From an uncultured Lachnospiraceae bacterium (GTDB taxonomy: Bacteria; Bacillota; Clostridia; Lachnospirales; Lachnospiraceae): a stretch of 52,293 bases of DNA. The notes beneath the pieces are model-generated. The model saw nothing but the letters and a program-made list of their open reading frames with translations, was not told the origin of the DNA and did not search any database. Positions 7,707 through 15,597 of the stretch are shown here, in pieces. Where the stretch lies: assembly GCA_946557105.1 (NCBI GenBank), contig CAMNSZ010000020.1, positions 1 through 52,293 on the forward strand, written 5' to 3'. The position numbers and the translations under genes are program-made. Position 1 is the stretch's first letter, and the number at the start of each line of letters is the position of its first letter.

Positions 7707-8210
7707 ATGGATAAAAATGCAATAAAAATTTTATTGAAAAGAAAACATAAAATGATAATAAGCACTATAGGCTTTAGCATGGAACCTTTGATACAAAAAA
7801 ACAGCAAGGTCATAATTGTAGCTGTAAATTTAAGTGAATGTAAAAGGGGTGACATTGTTCTTTTTCAAAATGGTGACGAATTATTGGTGCATCGCATCAT
7901 TGGCATAGATGGCCCTTCGGTTATCTGTAAGGGTGATAATGCAATGAAAGCAGAAGTGATTGAAGAAAATGATATTATAGCTAAGGTTGCTGCAGTTCTT
8001 GATAAGAAAAATAATATCTATTGTTTTAATGACAAAAATAAAGATATATTAGATACAATATGCAAGCTTTCCTATGATTTTTGGCTTTTATCCGATAAGG
8101 GAAAAAATAATGCTTGCTGGAACAGCCGAGAACATAGAGATATATTAGAATATATTGAAAAGCATAAATTTTTGTTGATTGAAGAAAGGAATATGCAATT
8201 TGAGCACTAA
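7707..8210 (+). CDS. S24/S26 signal-peptidase-like serine protease, soluble
   Basis: The protein of about 167 residues carries TIGFSMEPLI (box with nucleophile Ser), RGDIVLF, LLVHRIIG and ICKGDNA, the successive boxes of S26 peptidases. The general base position is His (VHRI), as in SipW/ER-type enzymes, rather than Lys. No membrane anchor is visible at either end, which is unusual for signal peptidase I. In the cluster it could remove the precursor leader (inference). The frame is open upstream to 7650, but that start lies inside the hairpin; ATG 7686, 7692 or 7707 are possible and none has a strong ribosome site. The 3' end overlaps the ABC gene. Confidence 0.75.
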   Translation: MDKNAIKILLKRKHKMIISTIGFSMEPLIQKNSKVIIVAVNLSECKRGDIVLFQNGDELLVHRIIGIDGPSVICKGDNAMKAEVIEENDIIAKVAAVLDKKNNIYCFNDKNKDILDTICKLSYDFWLLSDKGKNNACWNSREHRDILEYIEKHKFLLIEERNMQFEH

Positions 8211-10020
8211 GACATATAGTATTTTCAGCAATTTGAAATATATTGTAAAAATAGGTTTGGTAAAAAGAAAAGCACATATTATTATTTTTACAATTTTATT
8301 AGCATTATTTGATGTGTATATATCGCTATATCATAATATTGTTATCAAAATTGTTTTTGATGCATTTACCAAGAGTAGTAAACTGCCTGTAGTGTGCGCT
8401 ATATTAGCAGGGGTATTTGTTATTGCAACAATATGCAGATGTTTAAAACATTATTTAAGTTCAAAATTTGACATTTGTTTAACTGAAATAACAAATTTAT
8501 TTATAGAGAACAGAATTTTAAAAGCAATGACAATGAATTATGAATTTCTGGAGAGACAGGAAGTTTTGAATATAATGGACCGTGCGGAGGATGCTACGCT
8601 TGGCAGCAATAATGCAGTTAAAATAACTTTAAGCAGTTTCGTTAATATATTTGCCCATATTACTATCATTTTCACGGCTGCCTTTTTGTTTATGAAGGTA
8701 GGTTATATAGTTCCGTTTATTCTTCTTATAACTTCCGTTTTCCACTTTCTTATGATTAATAAAATTAAAAAAATGGATAAACAAAACGTTTGGGACAAAA
8801 TGGCGCCAATTAACAGAAGGCAAGGCTATCTGGAAAGGGTCAGCGCTCAATTTGCCTATGGAAAAGAAATTCGTTTATTTTCCTTGGAAAATTGGATATC
8901 AACAAAGCTTAGCAATGTTCACAGGGAAATAATAGATAAGCATAAACAGTCTCAAAAATATTGGTTAATCGCGTCCACGGCAGATTTGATAATTATTGTA
9001 TTTCAACAGCTGACAATTTATGCTGTTTTAATATCATTGTATTTTGAAGGGGAAATAAGCATAGGCGATTTCGCCATGTACATAGGATTGTGTATCACAA
9101 TTTATAGTAGCTTTTCGGGAATTTTGGAGCTGGTGGCAGATATTAAAAATTCATCGAGACTTATGGATGACTATCGCGGATTTTTAGGCTTATCCGATAA
9201 TTTGGAGAGTGGAACGGAAGAAAATGTGACATGCTTGGAGGCGGAGGAGTTTGAGATTTGTTTTAAGAACGTATCCTTCAGGTATCCGGGAAGCGATAAA
9301 TTTGTACTAAAGGATATTAATTTTTCTATACATTCCGGTGAACACATTGCATTGGTTGGTTCAAACGGAGCAGGTAAAAGTACTTTTATAAAGCTGCTCT
9401 GCGGATTATACGCACCGACGCAGGGAAGCATTTATTTTAATGGAACAGACATTCGGACAATAAATAAGTCCTCATATTATAAGCTGTTTTCTCCGGTGTT
9501 TCAAAATACAAATGTCTTTGCAGCCTCCGTAGCGGACAATGTTGCTTTAGGAGAGGCAGAAAATATAGATGCTAAAAAGGTAGAGCAGTGTTTAAGCAAG
9601 ACAAATCTGCTTGATAAAATAAATAAATTGCCTAGCGGAGTACAAACAGAATTATTGAAGGTATTTTCCGATTCAGGCGTTGAGTTATCGGGAGGCGAGT
9701 ACCAAAAGCTGGCCTTGACAAGAGCCTTATACAAGGATAGCAATATATTTATTCTCGATGAACCTACCGCCGCATTGGATGCGATTGCAGAAAGCGAATT
9801 ATATCAATCAATTAATAGTATGTTAAATGATAGGACCATAGTGTTTATATCGCATCGCCTTTCTTCCACACGTTTTTGCGATAAAATTATTTACCTTGAG
9901 CAAGGCGAAATAATGGAAGAAGGAAGCCATATGCAATTAGTGGAGCAATGTGGAAAATATGCGGATATGTATGAGAAGCAAGCCTGTTATTATCGGGAAG
10001 AGAATAGCATGCAAGATTAA
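8200..10020 (+). CDS. ABC exporter, fused membrane and ATPase domains
   Basis: The protein of about 606 residues has an N-terminal six-helix membrane domain (about 1-320) and a C-terminal ATPase with Walker A GSNGAGKST, signature LSGGEYQKLALTRAL, Walker B IFILDEPTAALDA and switch FISHRLSS. No N-terminal C39 peptidase domain is present, so leader removal would need another enzyme. TTG 8200 has AAAGGA about nine bases upstream and gives MSTKTYS; a TTG at 8179 has no such site. It overlaps the peptidase stop by 11 bases. It probably exports the mature peptide, perhaps together with the second ABC protein downstream. Confidence 0.85.
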   Translation: MSTKTYSIFSNLKYIVKIGLVKRKAHIIIFTILLALFDVYISLYHNIVIKIVFDAFTKSSKLPVVCAILAGVFVIATICRCLKHYLSSKFDICLTEITNLFIENRILKAMTMNYEFLERQEVLNIMDRAEDATLGSNNAVKITLSSFVNIFAHITIIFTAAFLFMKVGYIVPFILLITSVFHFLMINKIKKMDKQNVWDKMAPINRRQGYLERVSAQFAYGKEIRLFSLENWISTKLSNVHREIIDKHKQSQKYWLIASTADLIIIVFQQLTIYAVLISLYFEGEISIGDFAMYIGLCITIYSSFSGILELVADIKNSSRLMDDYRGFLGLSDNLESGTEENVTCLEAEEFEICFKNVSFRYPGSDKFVLKDINFSIHSGEHIALVGSNGAGKSTFIKLLCGLYAPTQGSIYFNGTDIRTINKSSYYKLFSPVFQNTNVFAASVADNVALGEAENIDAKKVEQCLSKTNLLDKINKLPSGVQTELLKVFSDSGVELSGGEYQKLALTRALYKDSNIFILDEPTAALDAIAESELYQSINSMLNDRTIVFISHRLSSTRFCDKIIYLEQGEIMEEGSHMQLVEQCGKYADMYEKQACYYREENSMQD

Positions 10021-10226
10021 TAGTCAATTACGAAGCTCAGTAGCTATGCCAGTGTCCATTGTACATATTGTATACTCCAATGCAGGCGCGTTCTCGCTTG
10101 GTGAAAAACGTAGCGGCGCTAAGCTGGAAAATACCTTGCTAAGGCCGCTGCTTTTCAAGAGCCGGCTTATGAAGTGTACAATATGCACAATTTGGTAACG
10201 ACAAAAAATCGTCTCGCAATTGTCTA
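10021..10226 (+). mobile_element. MITE-like imperfect palindrome between the ABC genes
   Basis: The whole 206-base interval is one imperfect inverted repeat. The ends TAGTCAATTACGA (10021) and TCGCAATTGTCTA (10226) match in 11 of 13 positions. Inner arms at 10058-10075 (ATTGTACATATTGTATAC) and 10174-10191 (GTGTACAATATGCACAAT) also match closely. The arms continue through related GCGGC-rich segments towards a centre near 10130-10140. TA is found at both ends, as in MITEs of the IS630/mariner type. It contains no gene; the short open frames across it are interrupted. It begins directly after the stop codon of the first ABC gene. Confidence 0.6.
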
Positions 10227-10257
10227 TGCAGGATGAAGATTAAAAGGGGAGATGCAC

Positions 10258-12066
10258 TTGTGGCAGCGCAATATATCTATGGCAAAGAGGGAGAGCATGA
10301 TTACAACATTAAGGTTCTTTTTGAAAGAAATAGGTAAAAAGTTTTTCGGCTATTATGTGATTATTTTATTGCAGGCGGCATTAAGAGCAGTCATTTATTT
10401 GATAGATGTGATATTTCCTGCCGCTATAATTAATGCGGTGCTATCTTTGGATATTCGTCTGATCATAAGAACTGTGTTGGCATATTTAATTGTTAAAGCG
10501 ATAGTTTCTTTGGGACGAAGCTGTGTGGATTATTTTATCAACATACGTGAAAAAAAGATAGACCAATATTTTGACAGGCTATTTAGAGAAAAGGTTATGT
10601 CCGCTCCATTTAGCTTTATTGAACAAGCCAGCAATCAGAATAAAATAGAATATGCCAATAATTGTTATAAATATTATTCTTTGGGAGTGAAAGGCTTAGT
10701 CGGTAATATTATAAATATTTTAACGGCAGTATTTACACTTTTGGGGATTTTTTATATAGCAAATAAATATTCTTTATTATTGTTAATTTTGATTCCCTTA
10801 AATGTTGCTTCCGTAATTCTTCAAAAAAAGATAAATATTAATATAAACGAATATAACAGTAATATTTCAAGCTATAATCGTTCCAGAAATTATTTGTATT
10901 ATGAGATAACGGAGTTAAAATATGGATTGGACATCAGAATCTATAATGCGGAAAGTAAATTTTTAAAAAAAATACAGGATTTTAATTTATTAACAATAAA
11001 CAATGAAAAAAAATTATTATACAAAAATCTTCTTTTTTATATTTTGAAGACAATTATTTCGGTTGGCAGCTCCTTTATATTTTATATTACCGTAACCGTG
11101 CAATTATTTTTTAAATATATAAGCATTTCCAGATTTACTGTTTTAATTTCAGCGCTAAATTGTTTTCAAACGTCAATAATGCAGTGTATTAGTGCAGTTC
11201 AAAATATACAATTTAGGGTAAAATATTTAAATGAGTTTACAAAATTGCTATCGTTACTTGACCAAGAAAAACAGAAAACGGAAGGAACCGAACAAATATT
11301 ATCTATTGAGAATATTGAATTTAAAGACATTGAATTTAAATATCCTAATATGAAAGAGCGTGTGTTAAATCAATTTAATTTATCCATAAAAAACGGAGAA
11401 AAAATTGCAATCGTAGGAAGAAATGGAAGTGGAAAAACGACGTTAATTAAGTTGCTTTGTATGCTGTACCAGCCGGACGCAGGAGAAATATTAATTAATA
11501 AGGAGAAAATACAAAATATTAGTAAATCTATGTATTTAAAGCAACTAACAGCCGTATTTCAGGATTATCAGATATTTGCGTTTTCCCTGAGAGATAATTT
11601 AGTGCTTGATAATGCCCAAAATATATCGGAGGCTAAGATAGAGGAGGCGATAAAGCTACTTGATTTAGAAAAAGTTTGTTTATCGTTAAAAAAGGGTATG
11701 GATACAAATATAAGTAAACAATATGCGGATGAAGGAGTTGAATTATCGGGTGGAGAAAATCAGAAGGTTGCAATTGCAAGGGCATGGCTTAGAGATGCGG
11801 ATGTGATAATTCTTGATGAACCGACAGCCGCACTGGATCCTGTTGCAGAGTATAATGTGTATAATCACTTTAATATAATTGCAGAAAAAAAGACTACAAT
11901 ATATATTTCACATAGACTTTCCGCATGTAAATTTGCAGATAAAATAGCTGTAATTAATGATGGGAAGCTCGAAGAATACGGAACACATACTGAGCTGATG
12001 AAAAGAAAAGGTATATATTACACGATGTATCAGGCACAAGCACAGTATTATGCAGATATTCATTAG
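10258..12066 (+). CDS. Second ABC exporter, fused membrane and ATPase domains
   Basis: The protein of about 602 residues repeats the layout of the first exporter: a membrane domain, then Walker A GRNGSGKTT, signature LSGGENQKVAIARAW, Walker B VIILDEPTAALDP and switch YISHRLS. The two proteins are clearly homologous and could form a heterodimer, although both ATP sites look complete. TTG 10258 lies seven bases after AAAGGGGAG; ATG 10252 is too close to it and ATG 10297 is another candidate. The MITE-like element just upstream may have altered the original start region. The gene is AT-rich like the rest of the island. Confidence 0.82.
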   Translation: MWQRNISMAKRESMITTLRFFLKEIGKKFFGYYVIILLQAALRAVIYLIDVIFPAAIINAVLSLDIRLIIRTVLAYLIVKAIVSLGRSCVDYFINIREKKIDQYFDRLFREKVMSAPFSFIEQASNQNKIEYANNCYKYYSLGVKGLVGNIINILTAVFTLLGIFYIANKYSLLLLILIPLNVASVILQKKINININEYNSNISSYNRSRNYLYYEITELKYGLDIRIYNAESKFLKKIQDFNLLTINNEKKLLYKNLLFYILKTIISVGSSFIFYITVTVQLFFKYISISRFTVLISALNCFQTSIMQCISAVQNIQFRVKYLNEFTKLLSLLDQEKQKTEGTEQILSIENIEFKDIEFKYPNMKERVLNQFNLSIKNGEKIAIVGRNGSGKTTLIKLLCMLYQPDAGEILINKEKIQNISKSMYLKQLTAVFQDYQIFAFSLRDNLVLDNAQNISEAKIEEAIKLLDLEKVCLSLKKGMDTNISKQYADEGVELSGGENQKVAIARAWLRDADVIILDEPTAALDPVAEYNVYNHFNIIAEKKTTIYISHRLSACKFADKIAVINDGKLEEYGTHTELMKRKGIYYTMYQAQAQYYADIH

Positions 12067-12101
12067 TTCATATTTTTGTTTTTACCGAAAGAGAGGCGCG
12101 G

Positions 12102-13745
12102 ATGAAACGTAATATTTGCAATTTTTTACAAGAAAATTATGACAAGGATACATTGCCGGAAATAATAAGTAATACCAATATCAGATTTTTGACAATGGAG
12201 CTGCAGGCTGCAATCAGTAAAAAGTACTTTTTAGAGACATTAGTACTAATTAAAAAGCAAGAGAAGAAAAACAAGGTATTTTTAGAAGAAATAAAGGCGC
12301 TTACGGAATTTTGCAATGAGAAAGGTTTAAAGCCCGTTTTTTTAAAAGGTATATTTTTAGCGGCTGATACTTATTCCCAAATTAGTCAACGTAATTTTGA
12401 CGATATTGACATACTTATTAATATACCTGAATTTTTTCAATATGATACCTTTTTAAAAGAAAAAGGGTATTCTTATTACGATTCCTTTTATGAAATTTCG
12501 GAAAATGAAGAGGATTGTTGGGAAATATTGAAAAAAGATCATATTTCTTACATAAAGAAGATAGATGATATTTATGTTGTTGTTGAGTTACATGGAAAAG
12601 TAATAAATGATGGCGGCTTATTTGAAGATAACACCAAAGAGTTTCTGAATCATGCCGAAGAAAGACATTTTTTTGAATTGAATGTGTTGCTTTTAAAGGT
12701 AGAATATAACCTAATATTTTTAGCATTGCATTTTTTTAAGCATCTTCCGGTGGCTTATTTTGATAAATTAATATTTGCGAAACATCCGTTTGTAAATCTA
12801 ACTAATTTATACGACATAGCTTTGTTGGTTGATAAATATAGTGATATTTTAGACTGGAAACAGGTTTTGCGGATTGTGTACAAAATGAGGGTAGGAAAAT
12901 ATATTTACTTTGTTGCAAAAAAAGTAAACGATATATTTGGCGATGTGTTTTCAGAAGAATTTATGGAGGAATTAGAATCGTTAAGTCATAGCTCATACAT
13001 GTCGGACAACACGTTACAAGAATTAGGTATGGGAAAATTTATGTGGTTATTCAATTTAGCCATAGACAAGATATGTGAACAGGAAATCAGAGATTTTCTG
13101 AGTATGAATTTAAGCATTAACCTGCATGAATTTATAGCTGGAAATTCTCATAGGCAAAAGATATATGAGTATAGAAATGTATATAAAAAAGAGTTTTGTG
13201 CGGACTTTTCTAAAAATAGTGAAAACCATATGAAAAGTACTGTTACAAAAGTCTTTATAGAAGTGATATTGAATAAAAGGAATTTTAATATAAAATATAC
13301 AATTACAAACAAAAAATGTTGCCCGTATGATGGGAAAATAGAGCCATACAATTATGATGGCATAGAAGTTCTTATAATAAAAGAAAAGTGTATTGTTCAT
13401 AAAATGTTTACTATTGCACAGGATGCAGAGAACTATAAGCTAATACAATCTTCTCATAATAATCCTAAAAATAAAATCGAGCCGGTTGATTTAGATTATT
13501 GTGTGCAAGTGAATAAAACCAATATACAATTGGATATATCTTTTCCATGGACTTATGTCGACGTAAATCCATTAATAGATAATACAGTTTATTTTAATGT
13601 CGGAGGATTAGTTTCAAATCCGTTTACCGGACGGTTTACGGACAATTATCAATTGTTTGAAGGTGGAATGGATTTTTTTGATTTTAGAAGTGCAGGGTAT
13701 ATTGGATTGCGGCAGCTGCAGGAAGAAGGCTTGTATATGGTATAA
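12102..13745 (+). CDS. Nucleotidyltransferase-like tailoring protein with extra C-terminal domain
   Basis: The 547-residue protein has in its first half FCNEKGLKPVFLKGIFLA and NFDDIDILI (about residues 68-106), the core of the uncharacterised nucleotidyltransferase family often found in lasso and other RiPP loci. In that family the paired Asp residues are expected to bind metal. The last 150 residues contain LDISFPWTYVDVNP and NTVYFNVGGLVSNPFTG, which resemble a family 9 carbohydrate-binding beta sandwich (weak, by eye). A GAGAGGCGCGG stretch precedes the ATG. It is the last gene before a good terminator. The nucleotide donor and the target are unknown; modification of the peptide or of its phosphate is an inference. 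Confidence 0.68.
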   Translation: MKRNICNFLQENYDKDTLPEIISNTNIRFLTMELQAAISKKYFLETLVLIKKQEKKNKVFLEEIKALTEFCNEKGLKPVFLKGIFLAADTYSQISQRNFDDIDILINIPEFFQYDTFLKEKGYSYYDSFYEISENEEDCWEILKKDHISYIKKIDDIYVVVELHGKVINDGGLFEDNTKEFLNHAEERHFFELNVLLLKVEYNLIFLALHFFKHLPVAYFDKLIFAKHPFVNLTNLYDIALLVDKYSDILDWKQVLRIVYKMRVGKYIYFVAKKVNDIFGDVFSEEFMEELESLSHSSYMSDNTLQELGMGKFMWLFNLAIDKICEQEIRDFLSMNLSINLHEFIAGNSHRQKIYEYRNVYKKEFCADFSKNSENHMKSTVTKVFIEVILNKRNFNIKYTITNKKCCPYDGKIEPYNYDGIEVLIIKEKCIVHKMFTIAQDAENYKLIQSSHNNPKNKIEPVDLDYCVQVNKTNIQLDISFPWTYVDVNPLIDNTVYFNVGGLVSNPFTGRFTDNYQLFEGGMDFFDFRSAGYIGLRQLQEEGLYMV

Positions 13746-13820
13746 TAAAGTGTAATAAAAATATATTATTGATATAAATATAGAGGTATGTTAAAAATAT
13801 GCGGCAATGAAACATAGTAT

Positions 13821-13852
13821 AAAAATCCTGTGAAATATTTACGGGATTTTTT
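13821..13852 (+). terminator. Intrinsic terminator of the RiPP operon
   Basis: A stem of about 14 bp (AAAAATCCTGTGAA paired with TTTACGGGATTTTT, some G-T pairs, 3-base loop) ends in TTTTTTG. It lies 75 bases after the nucleotidyltransferase stop and closes the AT-rich island. Confidence 0.8.
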
Positions 13853-13893
13853 GTATATATGTGTTATTGAAGGAAACTTGCATTATCTTTATG

Positions 13894-13923
13894 TTGCAAA
13901 ATTAGTAGAATATCCATTATAAT
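13894..13923 (+). promoter_or_regulatory. Sigma-A type promoter
   Basis: TTGCAA (13894-13899), an 18-base spacer and TATAAT (13918-13923) lie 57 bases upstream of the LURP-one gene. The rest of the 235-base interval 13746-13980 holds the terminator and no gene. Confidence 0.6.
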
Positions 13924-13980
13924 ATAGTCAGATTAATATAGCTGTTTACGGCAGATTGTTGCAAAAGGAATTAATAATTT

Positions 13981-14451
13981 ATGCGTCTTTTAATTAAGCA
14001 GAGGGTCTTTTCTTGGACGGATTCTTATGATATTTATGATGAAGCCGGCAATACCAAATATTTTGTAAAGGCAGAATTTTTTGCGTTGACTCATCAGCTC
14101 CATGTATATGACAGACAGGGGAAGGAGCTTGGAGTGGTAAGGCAGAGACTGTTTACTTTACTTCCATCATTTGATATTGAGATCGGCGGCGCCATATACG
14201 GAAATATTCAGAAGCAGTTTTCATTTTTAAAGCCTAAATATGATGTGGATTTTAACGGCTGGCATGTGGAAGGTGATTTTTTGGGTTGGGATTATGACGT
14301 GTATGGCGGATGCAGTTCTATTATGCATATTTCCAAGGAATTGCTTCACTGGGGGGATACATATGTGATTGATTTCAAGAATCCGGAGGATGAGTTAATG
14401 GGATTGCTCTTGGTGATTGCCATTGATGCGGCTAATTGCTCTAATGGCTGA
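13981..14451 (+). CDS. LURP-one-related (tubby-fold) protein
   Basis: The 156-residue protein has the pattern of the bacterial LURP-one family: FSWTDSYDIYDEAGNTKYFVKAEFF, then QLHVYDRQGKELGVVRQRLFTLLPSFDIEI and FLGWDYDVY, an alternating beta-strand layout ending in a hydrophobic helix. The fold resembles scramblase/Tubby barrels, which may bind lipids. AAAGGA lies about 11 bases before ATG and a good promoter is just upstream. The biochemical function is unknown. It is followed 41 bases later by the CPBP protease gene on the same strand. Confidence 0.75.
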   Translation: MRLLIKQRVFSWTDSYDIYDEAGNTKYFVKAEFFALTHQLHVYDRQGKELGVVRQRLFTLLPSFDIEIGGAIYGNIQKQFSFLKPKYDVDFNGWHVEGDFLGWDYDVYGGCSSIMHISKELLHWGDTYVIDFKNPEDELMGLLLVIAIDAANCSNG

Positions 14452-14492
14452 AACAAAACAGAAAAGAAAGGAGTATTTTAAAGGGAAATTAT

Positions 14493-15560
14493 ATGGAAAC
14501 AAATATTTTAAACAATAACGAGGAGGAAAGGCCGGTTGCTGTGGGTGAAGAACATCTGAAAAAAGCAGCCAGCAGTATTGGTTGGAGGTATGCGGTTTTT
14601 GCAGTGGTTGTGATAGGTCTGCAGCTTGGGGTTCAATGGCTGGTGGGAACAGTTGCACCGGACTGGGCAATAAATAATGTGGCATTGTTTTCTTTTTTGC
14701 TTATTATTTTGGCGGTTGACATTGTGGGCTTTCCGCTGGTTTTTCTGTTGTCGAGAAATATGCCGTCTGTAACCCTTGAAAAGCACAATTTGGGTTTTGG
14801 AAAATTTATTATTTGTGTGCTAATCGGCGCGGGCATATGCTTTGCAGGCGGTATTGTAGGAAACATTATACATTTTACGTTAACCCTCCCGTTTGGTTTA
14901 AATACCGAATCCGTAAACGGGTTAGGAATGCTTATGCTGACGTCGGACGCATCCGTCCGTATTCTTACGGTAGGAATTTTGGCGCCTATATTTGAAGAAC
15001 TGATTTTTAGAAAAGTATTAATTGACAGAATGGTAAAGTACGGTGAACTTGCCGCTATTCTTATGTCGGGCTTGATGTTTGGATTGTTTCACGGAAACTT
15101 TTCGCAGTTTTTCTTTGCAACAGGACTTGGGTTGTTTTTTGCCTTTATCTATATTAGGACTGGAAAGGTGTGGTATACGATACTGTTTCATATGATAATT
15201 AATTTGTCGTCATCAGTGATAACGGTGTATCTGGCGAACATGTATCTTGATGCCCTGTCAAAATTAAGTGTGCTGACACAGGCGGAGATAACACAGAATA
15301 CAATGGAGCTGTTGCCCGCAATGCTTTTATATCTGGTGTGGCTGGGAATTCTTGCAGGCTGCGGTATTGCGGGAATTGTACTTCTGATTGTAAAGAGGAA
15401 GCAGTTTAGACTGAATGTATCTAATAATATGCTCGGCAAGGGCAGTATGGCAAAAAATTCCCTTTGTAATGTGGGCATGCTGCTTTATTATATTCCGTGT
15501 ATCGGATTATTTTTGATGACATACCTTCCACAGATAATTAGATTTTTTACAAGTAGGTAG
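14493..15560 (+). CDS. CPBP family intramembrane glutamic endopeptidase
   Basis: The 355-residue membrane protein has about eight hydrophobic segments. It holds the CPBP motifs in order: FEELIFRKVL (paired Glu, about residue 168), LFGLFHGNFSQFFF (His, about 197) and TILFHMIINLSS (His, about 232). These residues form the catalytic site in the Rce1/Abi family. Members process prenylated proteins or bacteriocins, or give self-immunity. No prenylated target is apparent; being about 0.75 kb beyond the RiPP locus, but in GC-richer sequence behind its own promoter, it is probably unrelated to the peptide. Confidence 0.85.
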   Translation: METNILNNNEEERPVAVGEEHLKKAASSIGWRYAVFAVVVIGLQLGVQWLVGTVAPDWAINNVALFSFLLIILAVDIVGFPLVFLLSRNMPSVTLEKHNLGFGKFIICVLIGAGICFAGGIVGNIIHFTLTLPFGLNTESVNGLGMLMLTSDASVRILTVGILAPIFEELIFRKVLIDRMVKYGELAAILMSGLMFGLFHGNFSQFFFATGLGLFFAFIYIRTGKVWYTILFHMIINLSSSVITVYLANMYLDALSKLSVLTQAEITQNTMELLPAMLLYLVWLGILAGCGIAGIVLLIVKRKQFRLNVSNNMLGKGSMAKNSLCNVGMLLYYIPCIGLFLMTYLPQIIRFFTSR

Positions 15561-15597
15561 GCGTACTGTCTGGATAAATTGTTATATTCATGGAGGT

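Noticed and set aside
10081..10230. Possible protein remnant between the ABC genes (frame reading about 35 codons to TGA at 10231)
   Set aside because: The whole interval is explained by an imperfect inverted repeat, and the upstream part of the same frame contains stop codons.
14493..15560. CPBP protease as the leader peptidase or immunity protein of the RiPP locus
   Set aside because: It lies beyond the operon terminator, behind its own promoter region, in GC-richer sequence and after an unrelated LURP-one gene.
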